Assembly: GCA_902614055.1 (NCBI GenBank)
Contig: CACMJX010000001.1
Span: forward strand, 315,189-379,188
Length of the DNA: 64,000 nt
Source of the DNA: an uncultured Pelagibacteraceae bacterium
GTDB taxonomy: Bacteria; Pseudomonadota; Alphaproteobacteria; Pelagibacterales; Pelagibacteraceae
Reading direction: 5' to 3'
Each line of letters opens with the position of its first letter. Within the stretch, counting starts at the first letter, position 1. Under the pieces are notes generated by a model, which worked only from the letters and a program-made list of their open reading frames with translations, was not told the DNA's origin and ran no database searches. A program made the translations under genes and the position numbers. Below are positions 19,874 to 29,717 of the stretch, one piece after another.

Positions 19874-20869
19874 TTACTTAATTTTCTCTAAAATGAAATT
19901 AGAAACTTTCTCAACAGTTAAATTTTTCATATCATTTCTGTCTCTACTCAAGATATTTTCATCATAGTTGTCAGGAGTTATTGTTAAGATATTACTATAT
20001 TTCAATTCACTTACTGGATCATTACAAATTAATCCAAAACTTTTGACACCAAGTGCCGCAGCCATATTCATTGGTCCAGAATTGTTTCCCACAAAAAAAG
20101 ATGATTTTTTCAATATACCCATAATATTTGCCAAATCATATTTTGAGCAGTTAATAAAGTATTTATTTTGTGATAAGCTTATGATTTTAGATGCTATATG
20201 ATCGTTTTTTTTACTACAAATTAAATAAACTTTCTCGAAAAGGTTCTTTTCAAATAAAATATTTGCTAATTCAACAAATAGTTCTTCATACCACATTCTA
20301 AATTCTTCACTCGAATCAATCCCAAATGAAATGATTTTTTTATCAATTTTTTTTATATTTATATCGATATCATCTCTTTCAAAATTAATTGTTAATTCTG
20401 GAAATATATCTCTGACTGTAATGTTATTCAGTAATAATAATTTTTGCGATTGATCAGAGTAAGTTAGTTTCCAATCTTCTTCATTAAAAAAATTTTTACA
20501 GGTTAACCATTTTTTTTGATTTCCCAATCCTGGGCCAATTATATTTTGGATGCCAGCAAATTTTGCTGCTATAGCAGGTCTACTAATTTTATCTAACACA
20601 TATAAATGACTAAAATGCCCGCTTTTTAAAAATTTAAAAAGTTTAAATGTATCTATCCAATAATTAAAATTCTTTCTAAATTGGTTATACTTAATAATTT
20701 CTATATAATCTAAATCTTTAAAAATTATTTTTGCCCGAGTTTCTTCTCTAGTAATTAAAATAATATTTTTTTTATGATATAAACTAATAGCCTTAATATA
20801 TGGTAATTGCCATATTAAGTCTCCTACTTTTGAATGTGAATAAACAATACAAATTTTTTTATTTTCCAT
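19874..20869 (-). CDS. Glycosyltransferase family 9 (heptosyltransferase-like)
   Basis: 'IVYSHSKVGDLIWQLPYIKAI' and 'FFVGNNSGPMNMAAALGVKSFGL'. Confidence 0.8.
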   Translation of the reverse strand: MENKKICIVYSHSKVGDLIWQLPYIKAISLYHKKNIILITREETRAKIIFKDLDYIEIIKYNQFRKNFNYWIDTFKLFKFLKSGHFSHLYVLDKISRPAIAAKFAGIQNIIGPGLGNQKKWLTCKNFFNEEDWKLTYSDQSQKLLLLNNITVRDIFPELTINFERDDIDINIKKIDKKIISFGIDSSEEFRMWYEELFVELANILFEKNLFEKVYLICSKKNDHIASKIISLSQNKYFINCSKYDLANIMGILKKSSFFVGNNSGPMNMAAALGVKSFGLICNDPVSELKYSNILTITPDNYDENILSRDRNDMKNLTVEKVSNFILEKIK

Positions 20870-21068
20870 TAATAAATTTCTAAATTTTATATGTCATTAT
20901 TTAAACATTTCAGTCTTTGTACAGTTTTTTCTTTACAATAAAATTAAAAGAATTTTTATAAAAAATTAATTTTAATTAAATTAAGATTTGTAAACATTAT
21001 GTATTTATCTAATTACAATAAGGTGCTAATAATAAGTATTTTAAAACTAAAAATAATTTAAGTAAAAT

Positions 21069-21455
21069 ATGAAAATTAAATCTTCAAAAGACCTTGTCAC
21101 AGAAGCTTTATCTGAAATTAAAACTATTACTCCTCAAGAAGGTTTAGAAAAAATAAATAATAAAAGTTGTAATTTAATAGATATTAGAGACATAAGAGAG
21201 TTAGAAAGACTAGGAAGAATAGAGAACTCATCTCATGTGCCAAGAGGAATGTTGGAATTTTGGATGGATCCTGAAAGCCAATATTTTAAAGATGGTAAAA
21301 TTGATATGAACAAAGAAATGGTTTTATTTTGTGCTGGTGGTTTGAGATCAGCATTAGCTACTAAATCTTTACAAGAAATGGGTTTCACAAATGTCTGCCA
21401 TATTGAAGGTGGCTTTGGAGCGATGCAAAATTCCGGATTTAAAGTAATAAAGTAA
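21069..21455 (+). CDS. Rhodanese-domain protein
   Basis: 'NLIDIRDIRELERLGRIENSSHVPRGMLEFW...VLFCAGGLRSALATKSLQEMGFTNV', active-site Cys present. Confidence 0.9.
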   Translation: MKIKSSKDLVTEALSEIKTITPQEGLEKINNKSCNLIDIRDIRELERLGRIENSSHVPRGMLEFWMDPESQYFKDGKIDMNKEMVLFCAGGLRSALATKSLQEMGFTNVCHIEGGFGAMQNSGFKVIK

Positions 21456-21463
21456 TTTAAATT

Positions 21464-21937
21464 TTAATCTAACAGATTAATCCTTTTAGCGTAGAACATT
21501 CTTATTATCCAATAAATGACCAAACCTAACGGACCAATAAAATAAGTTATTATTATTGGAAAGAACACTATATATTTCGACATAAATAATTTTTGGCTAT
21601 CTTTCATTATCCACGTTCCACAAAACAAGTTTATTGCTAAAAAGTGTGTCCAAAACATAATCAAAAAAGCTTCAGCCTCAAAAAGATTTCTTAAGTCATA
21701 CAGACCGAGGTACAACGTAAAATTATAATCAAAATCATATCCCGAAATATAGAAATAATAACCGAGATAAACGTAGACAGCAGTTAATACAAAAAAGGGA
21801 AATATAGAGGTAACTAATAATCCACAAATTTTTGACTGTGGAAAAATAATTAGAATAAGCCAGAAAGGTATTACACCTATATTTAACCACAAATAAATCA
21901 TCTCTATCGTAAAAAAAGCAGCTATTTGTTCAATCAT
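21464..21937 (-). CDS. ABA4-like (DUF4281) membrane protein
   Basis: 'FTLYLGLYDLRNLFEAEAFLIMFWTHFLAINLFCGTWIMKDS...YFIGPLGLVIYWIIR'. Confidence 0.72.
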   Translation of the reverse strand: MIEQIAAFFTIEMIYLWLNIGVIPFWLILIIFPQSKICGLLVTSIFPFFVLTAVYVYLGYYFYISGYDFDYNFTLYLGLYDLRNLFEAEAFLIMFWTHFLAINLFCGTWIMKDSQKLFMSKYIVFFPIIITYFIGPLGLVIYWIIRMFYAKRINLLD

Positions 21938-21966
21938 ATTATTTTTATATTATATTAAATAAAGCC

Positions 21967-22530
21967 ATGATTCCTATAAAAAATAAAAAAAAGACTTTAG
22001 AAGTAACCGTGGATGAGATGACTAATTTTGCACTAAATTACGTGGAGAAATTTGCACCATCCAAACAACAGTTAAGAACTTATCTACTAAAAAAATATTT
22101 AACATCAAGAACTCCTAATATAAAAAAAAATGATGTTTCTAATCTTATAGATATTGTTCTTGAGGATTTAGAAAAATCAAAGTTTATAAACGATAAATTT
22201 TATTCAGAGTCAAAAGCAAAAAGTTTAATTCAAAGAGGATCGTCCATAAATAAAATAAGAAATTACCTAATGAATAAAGGTGTAGGTGAGAAATATATTA
22301 AAAATACGATTGAACAAATAAAAGATAAAAATGAAGATCAGGATTTTTTTTCAGCTATTAAAATCTGTAAAAAAAAAAGAATTGGACCATCAAGGCAAGA
22401 GGACAATAGACCTTTGTTTTATAAAAAAGATATAGGAGTATTAGCTCGCTCAGGTTTTGATTTTGAAGTTTCAAGAAGAGTTATGGATCTTGAAAAAGAT
22501 GAATATTTGAAAATAATTAATCTTCTTTAG
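21967..22530 (+). CDS. recX: RecX-family regulatory protein
   Basis: RecX-like helical repeats 'APSKQQLRTYLLKKYL...DKFYSESKAKSLIQRGSSINKIRNYLMNKGV...LARSGFDFEVSRRVM'. Confidence 0.82.
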   Translation: MIPIKNKKKTLEVTVDEMTNFALNYVEKFAPSKQQLRTYLLKKYLTSRTPNIKKNDVSNLIDIVLEDLEKSKFINDKFYSESKAKSLIQRGSSINKIRNYLMNKGVGEKYIKNTIEQIKDKNEDQDFFSAIKICKKKRIGPSRQEDNRPLFYKKDIGVLARSGFDFEVSRRVMDLEKDEYLKIINLL

Positions 22531-22663
22531 TTTTTTTATTTTTTTCTTCTAAATAGTATTGAATTTTATTTCTTATATAGTTTTTAACCATCACAAATAC
22601 AATTAAACCAAATATTGATACTGATACAATTATAATTAAAATTATTCTTAATTGCTCACTCAT
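22517..22663 (-). CDS. Small single-TM protein (48 aa), not in supplied ORF track
   Basis: Manual translation MSEQLRIILIIIVSVSIFGLIVFVMVKNYIRNKIQYYLEEKNKKTKED; lies directly downstream of cysQ. Confidence 0.5.
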   Translation of the reverse strand: MSEQLRIILIIIVSVSIFGLIVFVMVKNYIRNKIQYYLEEKNKKTKED

Positions 22664-23436
22664 TATAAATTTTTACTTCTCTTTAAAATTATACTTGGAT
22701 TTTTAAAATCTTTTTTACCATAAGTAATTTCTTTGCCATTAAAGTCAGTTACTATTCCCCCTGCGTTTTCAAGTATAGCATGCCCTGCAGCTATATCCCA
22801 TTCACAAGCCCTTGGCTCAGCAACATATCCATCAAATTCTCCTGCAGCTATTACACAAAATTTAAGAGAGCTTTTCATTCTAACGTATTGTGTGACTCCT
22901 AAATTCTTGTGTATTTTTTCAATTTCAGGTTTTAGTTTATTTGAATATGAAACTACTTTAATTGAACCTATAGGTGTATTTTTCTTGCAGTCTAACTTTA
23001 CAGTTTCGTTTGAAGTAAATTCATATGACTCATCTTTTGCAAAACTATAAAACATTCTTTTCTTTGCAGGCACATTGATTAATCCAGCTGCTGCTCTTCC
23101 ATTTAAAATTAATCCAGCATTAATTGTGAATTCCTCACCATCATTTATATAGTCGTATGTTCCGTCAATTGGATCAACTAACCAAAAGTTTTTTAAATTA
23201 GTTTTAGATTTATTGTGTGAAGTTTCCTCAGAAATAATGGGTATATCTGGCGTCAACTCTAGCAATTTTTTTGTGATAATTTTATTTACTTCAAGATCAC
23301 CATTGCTTACAGGGGTATTGTCAGATTTTATCTCTTTATTCAAACCTTTATCTCTTAGTTTAATAGACAATTCACCAGCCATTAAAAAAGTACCAATTAA
23401 ATCTTCGACAACACTTTTTATTTTACTTTCATCCAT
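22663..23436 (-). CDS. cysQ: Inositol monophosphatase superfamily, 3'(2'),5'-bisphosphate nucleotidase-like (start revised to internal Met)
   Basis: 'SEETSHNKSKTNLKNFWLVDPIDGTYDYINDGEEFTINAGLI', 'EPRACEWDIAAGHAILENAGG'; the ORF track start at 23472 runs further into the upstream small gene. Confidence 0.85.
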   Translation of the reverse strand: MDESKIKSVVEDLIGTFLMAGELSIKLRDKGLNKEIKSDNTPVSNGDLEVNKIITKKLLELTPDIPIISEETSHNKSKTNLKNFWLVDPIDGTYDYINDGEEFTINAGLILNGRAAAGLINVPAKKRMFYSFAKDESYEFTSNETVKLDCKKNTPIGSIKVVSYSNKLKPEIEKIHKNLGVTQYVRMKSSLKFCVIAAGEFDGYVAEPRACEWDIAAGHAILENAGGIVTDFNGKEITYGKKDFKNPSIILKRSKNL

Positions 23437-23605
23437 TATTATCAATTCTTTCAAGTTCAATATTGTTTGCATTTATTACTTTTTTTCCAACATTTTGGAA
23501 ATTAACTGTTACTTTGTCATTAATAATTGACTGAACTTGACCAATACCCCAACTTTTATTAGCTGGATTAATAACTTTGTCACCTGGCTCAAAATCTAAA
23601 ATCAT
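23429..23605 (-). CDS. DUF3553-like small protein (58 aa), not in ORF track
   Basis: Manual translation [58 protein letters not shown]; stop overlaps the cysQ start by 8 bp. Confidence 0.65.
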   Translation of the reverse strand: MILDFEPGDKVINPANKSWGIGQVQSIINDKVTVNFQNVGKKVINANNIELERIDNNG

Positions 23606-23646
23606 TTAATTTAACTTATAATAGAAATAAGTATAAATACCATCAA

Positions 23647-24762
23647 ATGAATTTAGAAACTAACTCAATAGGATTATTAAAAAAACCATCCGACACAACA
23701 GTAGTCGTTGCAATGTCTGGTGGCGTCGACTCATCTACTGTAGCAGGTATTATGAAAAAAGAAGGCTATAATGTTATTGGTATTACTTTAAAATTATATG
23801 ATGACGGTAAAGAAGTAGCAGCATCCAAGCAATGTTGCTCCGGCCAGGATATAATGGATGCAAAAAGAGTTGCGCACAAATTAGATATAGAACATAAAAT
23901 ACTTTATTATCAAGATAAGTTTAAACAAGGAGTAATAGATAACTTTGTTGAAAGTTATTTAAGAGGCGAGACACCTATTCCATGTGTTCAATGCAACCAA
24001 ACTGTAAAATTCAAAGATTTATTTGATTTTTCAAAAGATTTAAGCGCTGATGCACTTATTACGGGACATTATGTAAAAAGCTTAACAAAAAATAATCAAA
24101 CAAATATGTACAGAGCTTTAGATACCAATAGAGATCAAAGTTATTTTTTATTTAATACTACAAGAGAACAACTAAATTTTTTAAGATTTCCTTTAGGCGG
24201 AATGTTAAAAGATAAAACAAGAGAAATTGCAAAAAAATTAGATTTAAACGTTGCAGATAAACCTGATAGCCAAGATATATGCTTCGTTCCTAACGGAGAT
24301 TATGCTTCAGTAATTGAAAAATTTAAACCTGACTCTTTTAAAAAGGGAAATATCAAAGATTTAGACGGTAAAGTTTTGGGAGTTCATGACGGAATAATAA
24401 ATTTTACAATTGGGCAAAGAAAAGGAATTAAGATAGCAAATAAAGAACCCTTATATGTTTTAAATATTGATCCAGATAAAAACGAAATAGTAGTTGGAAA
24501 AAAAAAATACTTAGCAAAAAATAAAATCAATTTACGCAACCTAAATATATTAGAAAATGAATGTATGTTTTCTGAAAAAATTAAAGTTAAAGTAAGATCA
24601 ACAGGCAAACTTTTAGATGCAAAAGTTAATTTAGTAAATGCCGAAAGCGCCAATGTTATTTTAGATAACCCAGAATATGGAATATCTCCTGGACAAGCAT
24701 GTGTTTTTTATAAAAGCGATGAAAATGGAGAGAGATGTTTAGGGGGCGGTTGGATTAATTGA
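23647..24762 (+). CDS. mnmA: tRNA 2-thiouridine(34) synthase MnmA
   Basis: PP-loop '[15 protein letters not shown]', '[14 protein letters not shown]', '[13 protein letters not shown]'. Confidence 0.96.
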   Translation: MNLETNSIGLLKKPSDTTVVVAMSGGVDSSTVAGIMKKEGYNVIGITLKLYDDGKEVAASKQCCSGQDIMDAKRVAHKLDIEHKILYYQDKFKQGVIDNFVESYLRGETPIPCVQCNQTVKFKDLFDFSKDLSADALITGHYVKSLTKNNQTNMYRALDTNRDQSYFLFNTTREQLNFLRFPLGGMLKDKTREIAKKLDLNVADKPDSQDICFVPNGDYASVIEKFKPDSFKKGNIKDLDGKVLGVHDGIINFTIGQRKGIKIANKEPLYVLNIDPDKNEIVVGKKKYLAKNKINLRNLNILENECMFSEKIKVKVRSTGKLLDAKVNLVNAESANVILDNPEYGISPGQACVFYKSDENGERCLGGGWIN

Positions 24763-25401
24763 TTTTTTTTGAGAAAAAAAATAAAATAAAAAAAATAATT
24801 GTATTAATAAAAAATAGTTCCATGAAATTATGTTTTTAATTTGTGGAAAATCCTCAATTTTAATAATTAATATTGGAAGCAAAATTAAACCAGAAATAAC
24901 CAGAAAACTTGATAAGTAGTAATTGAAATGAACTATTTTATAATTAAAAAATTTTGAAAGTTTCTTTTCATTTTTAATTAATATTCTATTTGAGGAAAAC
25001 TGAAGTAATACAATTGAAAGAATATAGAAATAAATGCCAATTCTTTTAAAAAAAGAATAAACTTTACTTTCACCTAAAAAAGTTATGTATAAACATAAAA
25101 AAATGACTGTTATGTAGGTTAATATAACTAAGTTTTTAGTTTCAATTTTAGTATTATTAATCTCTTTTAAAAAAATATTCCAAAAAAAAAATATAAATAT
25201 TGCGTAAAAAAACATCATTGGTTTAAAAAAGAATTTCACAGGTTCATATCGTCCAGCTCTTGAGATCGAAGTACATCCCTCAAAATTTGGAATACACGTG
25301 GCCACTAAATTGAGTTTTATTGATATTAAGTATGAGATTATAACTGTAAAAACTGGCAGGACAAAACAAGCCAGTGATATAAATCTTAGCCTGTTAGACA
25401 T
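24739..25401 (-). CDS. Uncharacterised polytopic membrane protein (DUF998-like)
   Basis: 220 aa, about six TM segments, '[28 protein letters not shown]'. Confidence 0.5.
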   Translation of the reverse strand: MSNRLRFISLACFVLPVFTVIISYLISIKLNLVATCIPNFEGCTSISRAGRYEPVKFFFKPMMFFYAIFIFFFWNIFLKEINNTKIETKNLVILTYITVIFLCLYITFLGESKVYSFFKRIGIYFYILSIVLLQFSSNRILIKNEKKLSKFFNYKIVHFNYYLSSFLVISGLILLPILIIKIEDFPQIKNIISWNYFLLIQLFFLFYFFSQKKSINPTAP

Positions 25402-25416
25402 TATTTGAAATTTAAA

Positions 25417-25500
25417 TTACTTTTTTTTATTTTTTTTTCTGGCTCTTCTCTTTTTTGAGCCCATTTTTCTACGGCCTCTGTGTTTTTTTGGATATCCCAT
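25417..25500 (-). CDS. Tiny very basic protein (27 aa), candidate RNA/ribosome-binding protein; not in ORF track
   Basis: Manual translation MGYPKKHRGRRKMGSKKRRARKKNKKK; clean start and stop between divergent/adjacent genes. Confidence 0.5.
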   Translation of the reverse strand: MGYPKKHRGRRKMGSKKRRARKKNKKK

Positions 25501-25524
25501 AATCTCCTTAATTTTACTATTTTA

Positions 25525-25566
25525 TTGACTTATTTGGTGGATATAGCATTGTCCCAACTACATATC
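25525..25566 (+). promoter_or_regulatory. Candidate H-type pseudoknot riboswitch (SAM-II/SAM-V-like) upstream of cystathionine beta-lyase
   Basis: Crossing helices: TTGG(534-537)/CCAA(554-557) and GATAT-AG(540-546)/CT-AC-ATATC(558-566), ending about 9 nt before ATG at 25576. Confidence 0.5.
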
Positions 25567-25575
25567 AAATTTTTT

Positions 25576-26751
25576 ATGGATTATTCCTTTAAAACTTTTT
25601 TAAAGCATACAGCTAAAGATTTTCATAACCATTCAGTAAATCCACCAGTTGTAAGGGCATCTACAATTATTTTTAAGTCTATGAACGATTTAAGAAAAAT
25701 GCAAAGAATGGATCAAAAAAAACCATTAGGTGGGCACTTCGATTACGGTAGAAAGGGTACCTCTACTACATTCATATTACAAAAAATTCTAACCAAAATG
25801 GAAGAGTCATACAATGTATTCTTAACTCCAACTGGATTTGGATCTGTATTCCTTTCAATTTTTAGTGTAACAAGACCAGGAGATGAGATTATAATTTCAG
25901 ATCCTCTTTACAACCCTACTAGAAACTTAAGTGAAAATTATCTTAAGGAATTTGGAATTAAAACAAAATTTTATAACCCACATGATTTAAAATCATTAGA
26001 AAAAAGTATAACAAATAAAACTAAATTAATTTATGTTGAGTGCCCTGGAAGTAATACTTTTGAATTTCAAGATTTAAAAAAAGTAATTTCTATTGCAAAA
26101 AAAAATAATATATTTACGGCTATAGACAATACTTGGGCAACACCATATTTTCTAAAACCTATAAAATTAGGTTTCGATATGTCTATAGTATCAGCAACAA
26201 AATATTATTCAGGACATTCCGATGTGATGGGCGGAAGCTTAGCTGTTAACAAAAAAGTATATAAATATGTTAAGAAAACAGACGAAATTTTGGGGTTAAG
26301 ATTGGGTCCTGATGATGCTTATTTAATAACAAGAGGCTTAAGAACTTTAGATATAAGACTTGATAAACACCAATCTAATGCTAGAGAAGTCTGCGAGTTT
26401 CTCTCCAAAAGTAAAAAAGTAAAAATTTTATATCCTTATAAAAAAAACTCTTTCAATTTTAGAATGTGGAAAAAATACTACTCTGGCTCATCAGGTCTGA
26501 TGGGAATAATTATAAGATCCAAAAGCAGAAAATCAGTTTTGAAATTTGTTAACTCTTTAAAATTATTTGGTCATGGTTATAGTTGGGGTGGGTTTGAAAG
26601 TTTAGCATTGCTGCAAAGTGATATAGAGATGGGTGACAGGAAATTCTTAAATTTAGATAAAAATGAACACTTAGTAAGATTACATATAGGACTAGAAGAC
26701 CCAAAAGATTTAATTGCAGATATTAGAAAAAGCCTTATGCTCGTTAAATGA
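25576..26751 (+). CDS. metC: Cystathionine beta-lyase / Cys-Met metabolism PLP enzyme (start revised from 25480)
   Basis: 'SATKYYSGHSDVMGGSL', 'GLRTLDIRLDKHQSNA', 'SWGGFESLALL'; MDYSFKTFLKHTAKDF start fits family N-terminus. Confidence 0.88.
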   Translation: MDYSFKTFLKHTAKDFHNHSVNPPVVRASTIIFKSMNDLRKMQRMDQKKPLGGHFDYGRKGTSTTFILQKILTKMEESYNVFLTPTGFGSVFLSIFSVTRPGDEIIISDPLYNPTRNLSENYLKEFGIKTKFYNPHDLKSLEKSITNKTKLIYVECPGSNTFEFQDLKKVISIAKKNNIFTAIDNTWATPYFLKPIKLGFDMSIVSATKYYSGHSDVMGGSLAVNKKVYKYVKKTDEILGLRLGPDDAYLITRGLRTLDIRLDKHQSNAREVCEFLSKSKKVKILYPYKKNSFNFRMWKKYYSGSSGLMGIIIRSKSRKSVLKFVNSLKLFGHGYSWGGFESLALLQSDIEMGDRKFLNLDKNEHLVRLHIGLEDPKDLIADIRKSLMLVK

Positions 26752-27971
26752 GTAAAGAAAAATTTTTCACAAGTAAAAAAGCATTAATAACCCTTATTGC
26801 AGCTTCGTTAACAGTTATCATTGCAATGGGAATAAGACAAACATTTGGATTATTCTTTTTTGATTTTAATTCTGATCTAAACATTTCCATTTCACATTTT
26901 GGTTTTGTAATAGGTTTGCAACTGTTAATGTGGGGTATCTTTAGTCCTGTATTTGGTTTTATTACTGATAAGTATGGAGGTGCAACTGCAATTTTTGTGG
27001 GTTTTTGTTTTTTTTTAGCAGGCCTTCTACTTTTTTATTTAGGACTGAATACTGGATACTTATTCACTCTTACAATTGGTGTTTTAATAGGTATAGGTTT
27101 AGGAGGGACTGCTATAAGTATCCCAGTATCTGTAGTTGCTAAACACTTCCCTGCTTCTAATAGAACAATCGCTACAGGCATTGTCACTTGCGCAGGTTCT
27201 TTCGGATTTTTTGTGTCACCTCTTTTAGTAAGATACTCCTTGATTGAAATGGGTTGGGAAATAACCATTTTATACTTTTGTCTTCTTTTAGGAGCTGGGT
27301 TAATTGTTGCTTTATTCGTTAGCACTCCCAAGATCCCCATAGGTAGTAGTAGCATAGATGATAATCAAACAGCATCAGACGCTTTGAAAGAGGCTTTTGG
27401 AAATAAGAGTTTTATTTTTTTAACTCTTGGTTTCTTTGTTTGTGGATGGCATATTGCTTTAGTAGCAACTCACATTCCAACATACATGATGGATAGAGGT
27501 CTCCCTGACTGGACAGCTGCAATGATATTGGCTTTAGTAGGTGTATTTAACATGATTGGAACAATCGGATCAGGTTATTTAGCAACGAGGTATAGTAAAA
27601 AAAAAATTTTAAGTGCAATTTATCTTTTAAGAGGCGTATCATTAATTTATTTCATTTTTTTACCACCAAGTGTGTTTAACTGTGTAGTCTTTGGAGTGAC
27701 ATTTGGTTTATTATGGCTTTCTACTGTGCCCCCAACCAACGGAATTGTTGGGCATATTTTTGGAACAAAACATATAGGTCTTTTATACGGCATAGTATTT
27801 GTAAGTCATCAAGTTGGATCCTTTCTTGGAGCATATTTAGGAGGAGTTTTTTATGAAGTACATGGAAACTTCGATTATGCTTGGTACGCATCTATCGCAC
27901 TTTCTATTTTTGCTGGTGTGATACACTTACCTATAAAAGAGAAAACAATTGAGCGAGTTCAAGCAGCATAA
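26748..27971 (+). CDS. MFS transporter (OFA/monocarboxylate-type)
   Basis: 407 aa, 12 TM, 'IRQTFGLFFFDF', 'WGIFSPVFGFITDKYGG', 'IGTIGSGYLATRYSKK'. Confidence 0.87.
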   Translation: MSKEKFFTSKKALITLIAASLTVIIAMGIRQTFGLFFFDFNSDLNISISHFGFVIGLQLLMWGIFSPVFGFITDKYGGATAIFVGFCFFLAGLLLFYLGLNTGYLFTLTIGVLIGIGLGGTAISIPVSVVAKHFPASNRTIATGIVTCAGSFGFFVSPLLVRYSLIEMGWEITILYFCLLLGAGLIVALFVSTPKIPIGSSSIDDNQTASDALKEAFGNKSFIFLTLGFFVCGWHIALVATHIPTYMMDRGLPDWTAAMILALVGVFNMIGTIGSGYLATRYSKKKILSAIYLLRGVSLIYFIFLPPSVFNCVVFGVTFGLLWLSTVPPTNGIVGHIFGTKHIGLLYGIVFVSHQVGSFLGAYLGGVFYEVHGNFDYAWYASIALSIFAGVIHLPIKEKTIERVQAA

Positions 27972-29163
27972 ATTTAAGTTTAATAAATATTTGGAAAAGC
28001 TTTACCAATCAAGTAAGCCTATTATTATTTACAAAGTTGAGGGAGGTTATAATATTTACACAGATTTTTCAAAAAGGATAATACTCAACAAAAATAATAT
28101 CGAAAAATTTTTAAATAGCTTTTCTTCAAAGAAATATAAAAAAGAAACTGACTTATATGTTGGTTTTTTTGGTTACGAAATTTTATGTAGTCTTTTAAAT
28201 TTATCTATAAAAAACCAAAAAAAAATGAACTTTCACAAAGGTATCTTTTATAAGCCAGAAACTTTAGTTAAAATAAGAAAAAAAATTAAAGTTCAATCAA
28301 ATTTAAAAAAAGCAGAATTCAATGAAGTTTTTCAAAAAACTCAAATTCTAAGCCCATTTAAACTCAATATAAACTTTAATAAATATCAAAAAATATTTAA
28401 TACATTTTCCAGAAAAATTAGAGAAGGAGAAACTTATCAAATAAAAATATGTACAAAATATAAGAATAAATCGACTATTAATTCAGTAAATTTCTTTTGG
28501 AAACTAATGAAGATCAATTCCTCGCCTGAGTCATTTATGATAAGAGATAAAGATTATTCAATAGTTAGCTGCTCACCTGAAACTTTAATTCACAGGGTAG
28601 GTAATCTTATTACCACTAAACCTATTGCAGGAACTTTAAAAAAAAATAAATATACAACTAAATCTAAAGCTCTCAAATTCTTTAGAAATAACATAAAAGA
28701 AACTAAAGAACATAATATGATTGTTGACCTTGAGAGAAACGATTTATCTAGAATATGTAAACCAGGTTCAGTAAAAATCAAAAAACAAAAATATGTGGAA
28801 GAATATAAGCACTTATATCACTACGTAACTAGCATTATTGGAAAATTAAATCAAAAAACATCTGTTAAAGAAATAGTTAAGTCAATGATGCCAGGCGGAT
28901 CTGTCATTGGTTGTCCTAAAATAAGAACATTGGAATTACTTAACTCACAAGAAAAAGAGGATAGAAATATTTTTACTGGAAGTTTTGGGTATATAAAATT
29001 TAATCAGGATATGCGGTTTAACATAATTATTAGATCAATTTTAAACTTTAAAAATCGATCAGAAATATCCGCAGCTTCTGGGGTAGTGTTGGATAGCAAT
29101 TCAAAGAAAGAATTTAATGAAAACTTTATCAAAGCAAAATCACTTTTGGAATTATTTAAATGA
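27949..29163 (+). CDS. pabB: Aminodeoxychorismate synthase component I
   Basis: Chorismate-binding motifs 'REGETYQIKICTKY', 'KPIAGTLKKNKY', 'EHNMIVDLERNDLSR', 'MMPGGSVIGCPKIR'; TTG start. Confidence 0.88.
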   Translation: MSEFKQHKFKFNKYLEKLYQSSKPIIIYKVEGGYNIYTDFSKRIILNKNNIEKFLNSFSSKKYKKETDLYVGFFGYEILCSLLNLSIKNQKKMNFHKGIFYKPETLVKIRKKIKVQSNLKKAEFNEVFQKTQILSPFKLNINFNKYQKIFNTFSRKIREGETYQIKICTKYKNKSTINSVNFFWKLMKINSSPESFMIRDKDYSIVSCSPETLIHRVGNLITTKPIAGTLKKNKYTTKSKALKFFRNNIKETKEHNMIVDLERNDLSRICKPGSVKIKKQKYVEEYKHLYHYVTSIIGKLNQKTSVKEIVKSMMPGGSVIGCPKIRTLELLNSQEKEDRNIFTGSFGYIKFNQDMRFNIIIRSILNFKNRSEISAASGVVLDSNSKKEFNENFIKAKSLLELFK

Positions 29164-29717
29164 TTTATATTATTGATCATCAAGATTCATTTACATGGAA
29201 TGTGGTTCACCAATTTTCTGAATTTGATGAAGTATATTGCTCAAATTATTTTGAAATAAATAAAAAATTATTAAATAAATGTAACACAATTGTATTTTCC
29301 CCTGGACCAGGTTCACCAAAAGATTATCCAACATCATTAAAGATTTATAATAAATTCAAAGGAGCAAAAAAAATTATTGGTATTTGTCTTGGTTATCAAT
29401 TGATCTTACACAGTGAAAATGGAAAAATTATTCAGCAAAAAAATATTTATCATGGTTTTCAATCGACTGTTAAAGTTACAAGCAATAATTCTATTTTTAA
29501 AAAAAATTCAGTTTTTAAAGTTGGCAGGTACCATTCACTTAAGTTAAAAGAACCTTTTATGAGAGAAAACTTTAATATTACAATGAGATGTACTAAATCT
29601 AATATAGCAATGGGTTTCGAAAATAGTCAAGATGATGTATATGGATTTCAGTTTCACCCAGAATCTTTTTTGACAAATAATGGTAAAATACTTATTAAAA
29701 AAATCTTATCAGCGTAA
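29160..29717 (+). CDS. pabA: Aminodeoxychorismate synthase component II (glutamine amidotransferase)
   Basis: 'DHQDSFTWNVVHQF', 'FSPGPGSPKDYP', 'GICLGYQLI', 'GFQFHPESFLT'. Confidence 0.9.
   Translation: MIYIIDHQDSFTWNVVHQFSEFDEVYCSNYFEINKKLLNKCNTIVFSPGPGSPKDYPTSLKIYNKFKGAKKIIGICLGYQLILHSENGKIIQQKNIYHGFQSTVKVTSNNSIFKKNSVFKVGRYHSLKLKEPFMRENFNITMRCTKSNIAMGFENSQDDVYGFQFHPESFLTNNGKILIKKILSA

Noticed and set aside
25525-25550. TTGACT...TATAGC as a sigma70 promoter upstream of metC
   Set aside because: Spacing between the -35-like and -10-like elements is only about 11-13 nt, too short; the crossing-helix interpretation explains the sequence better.
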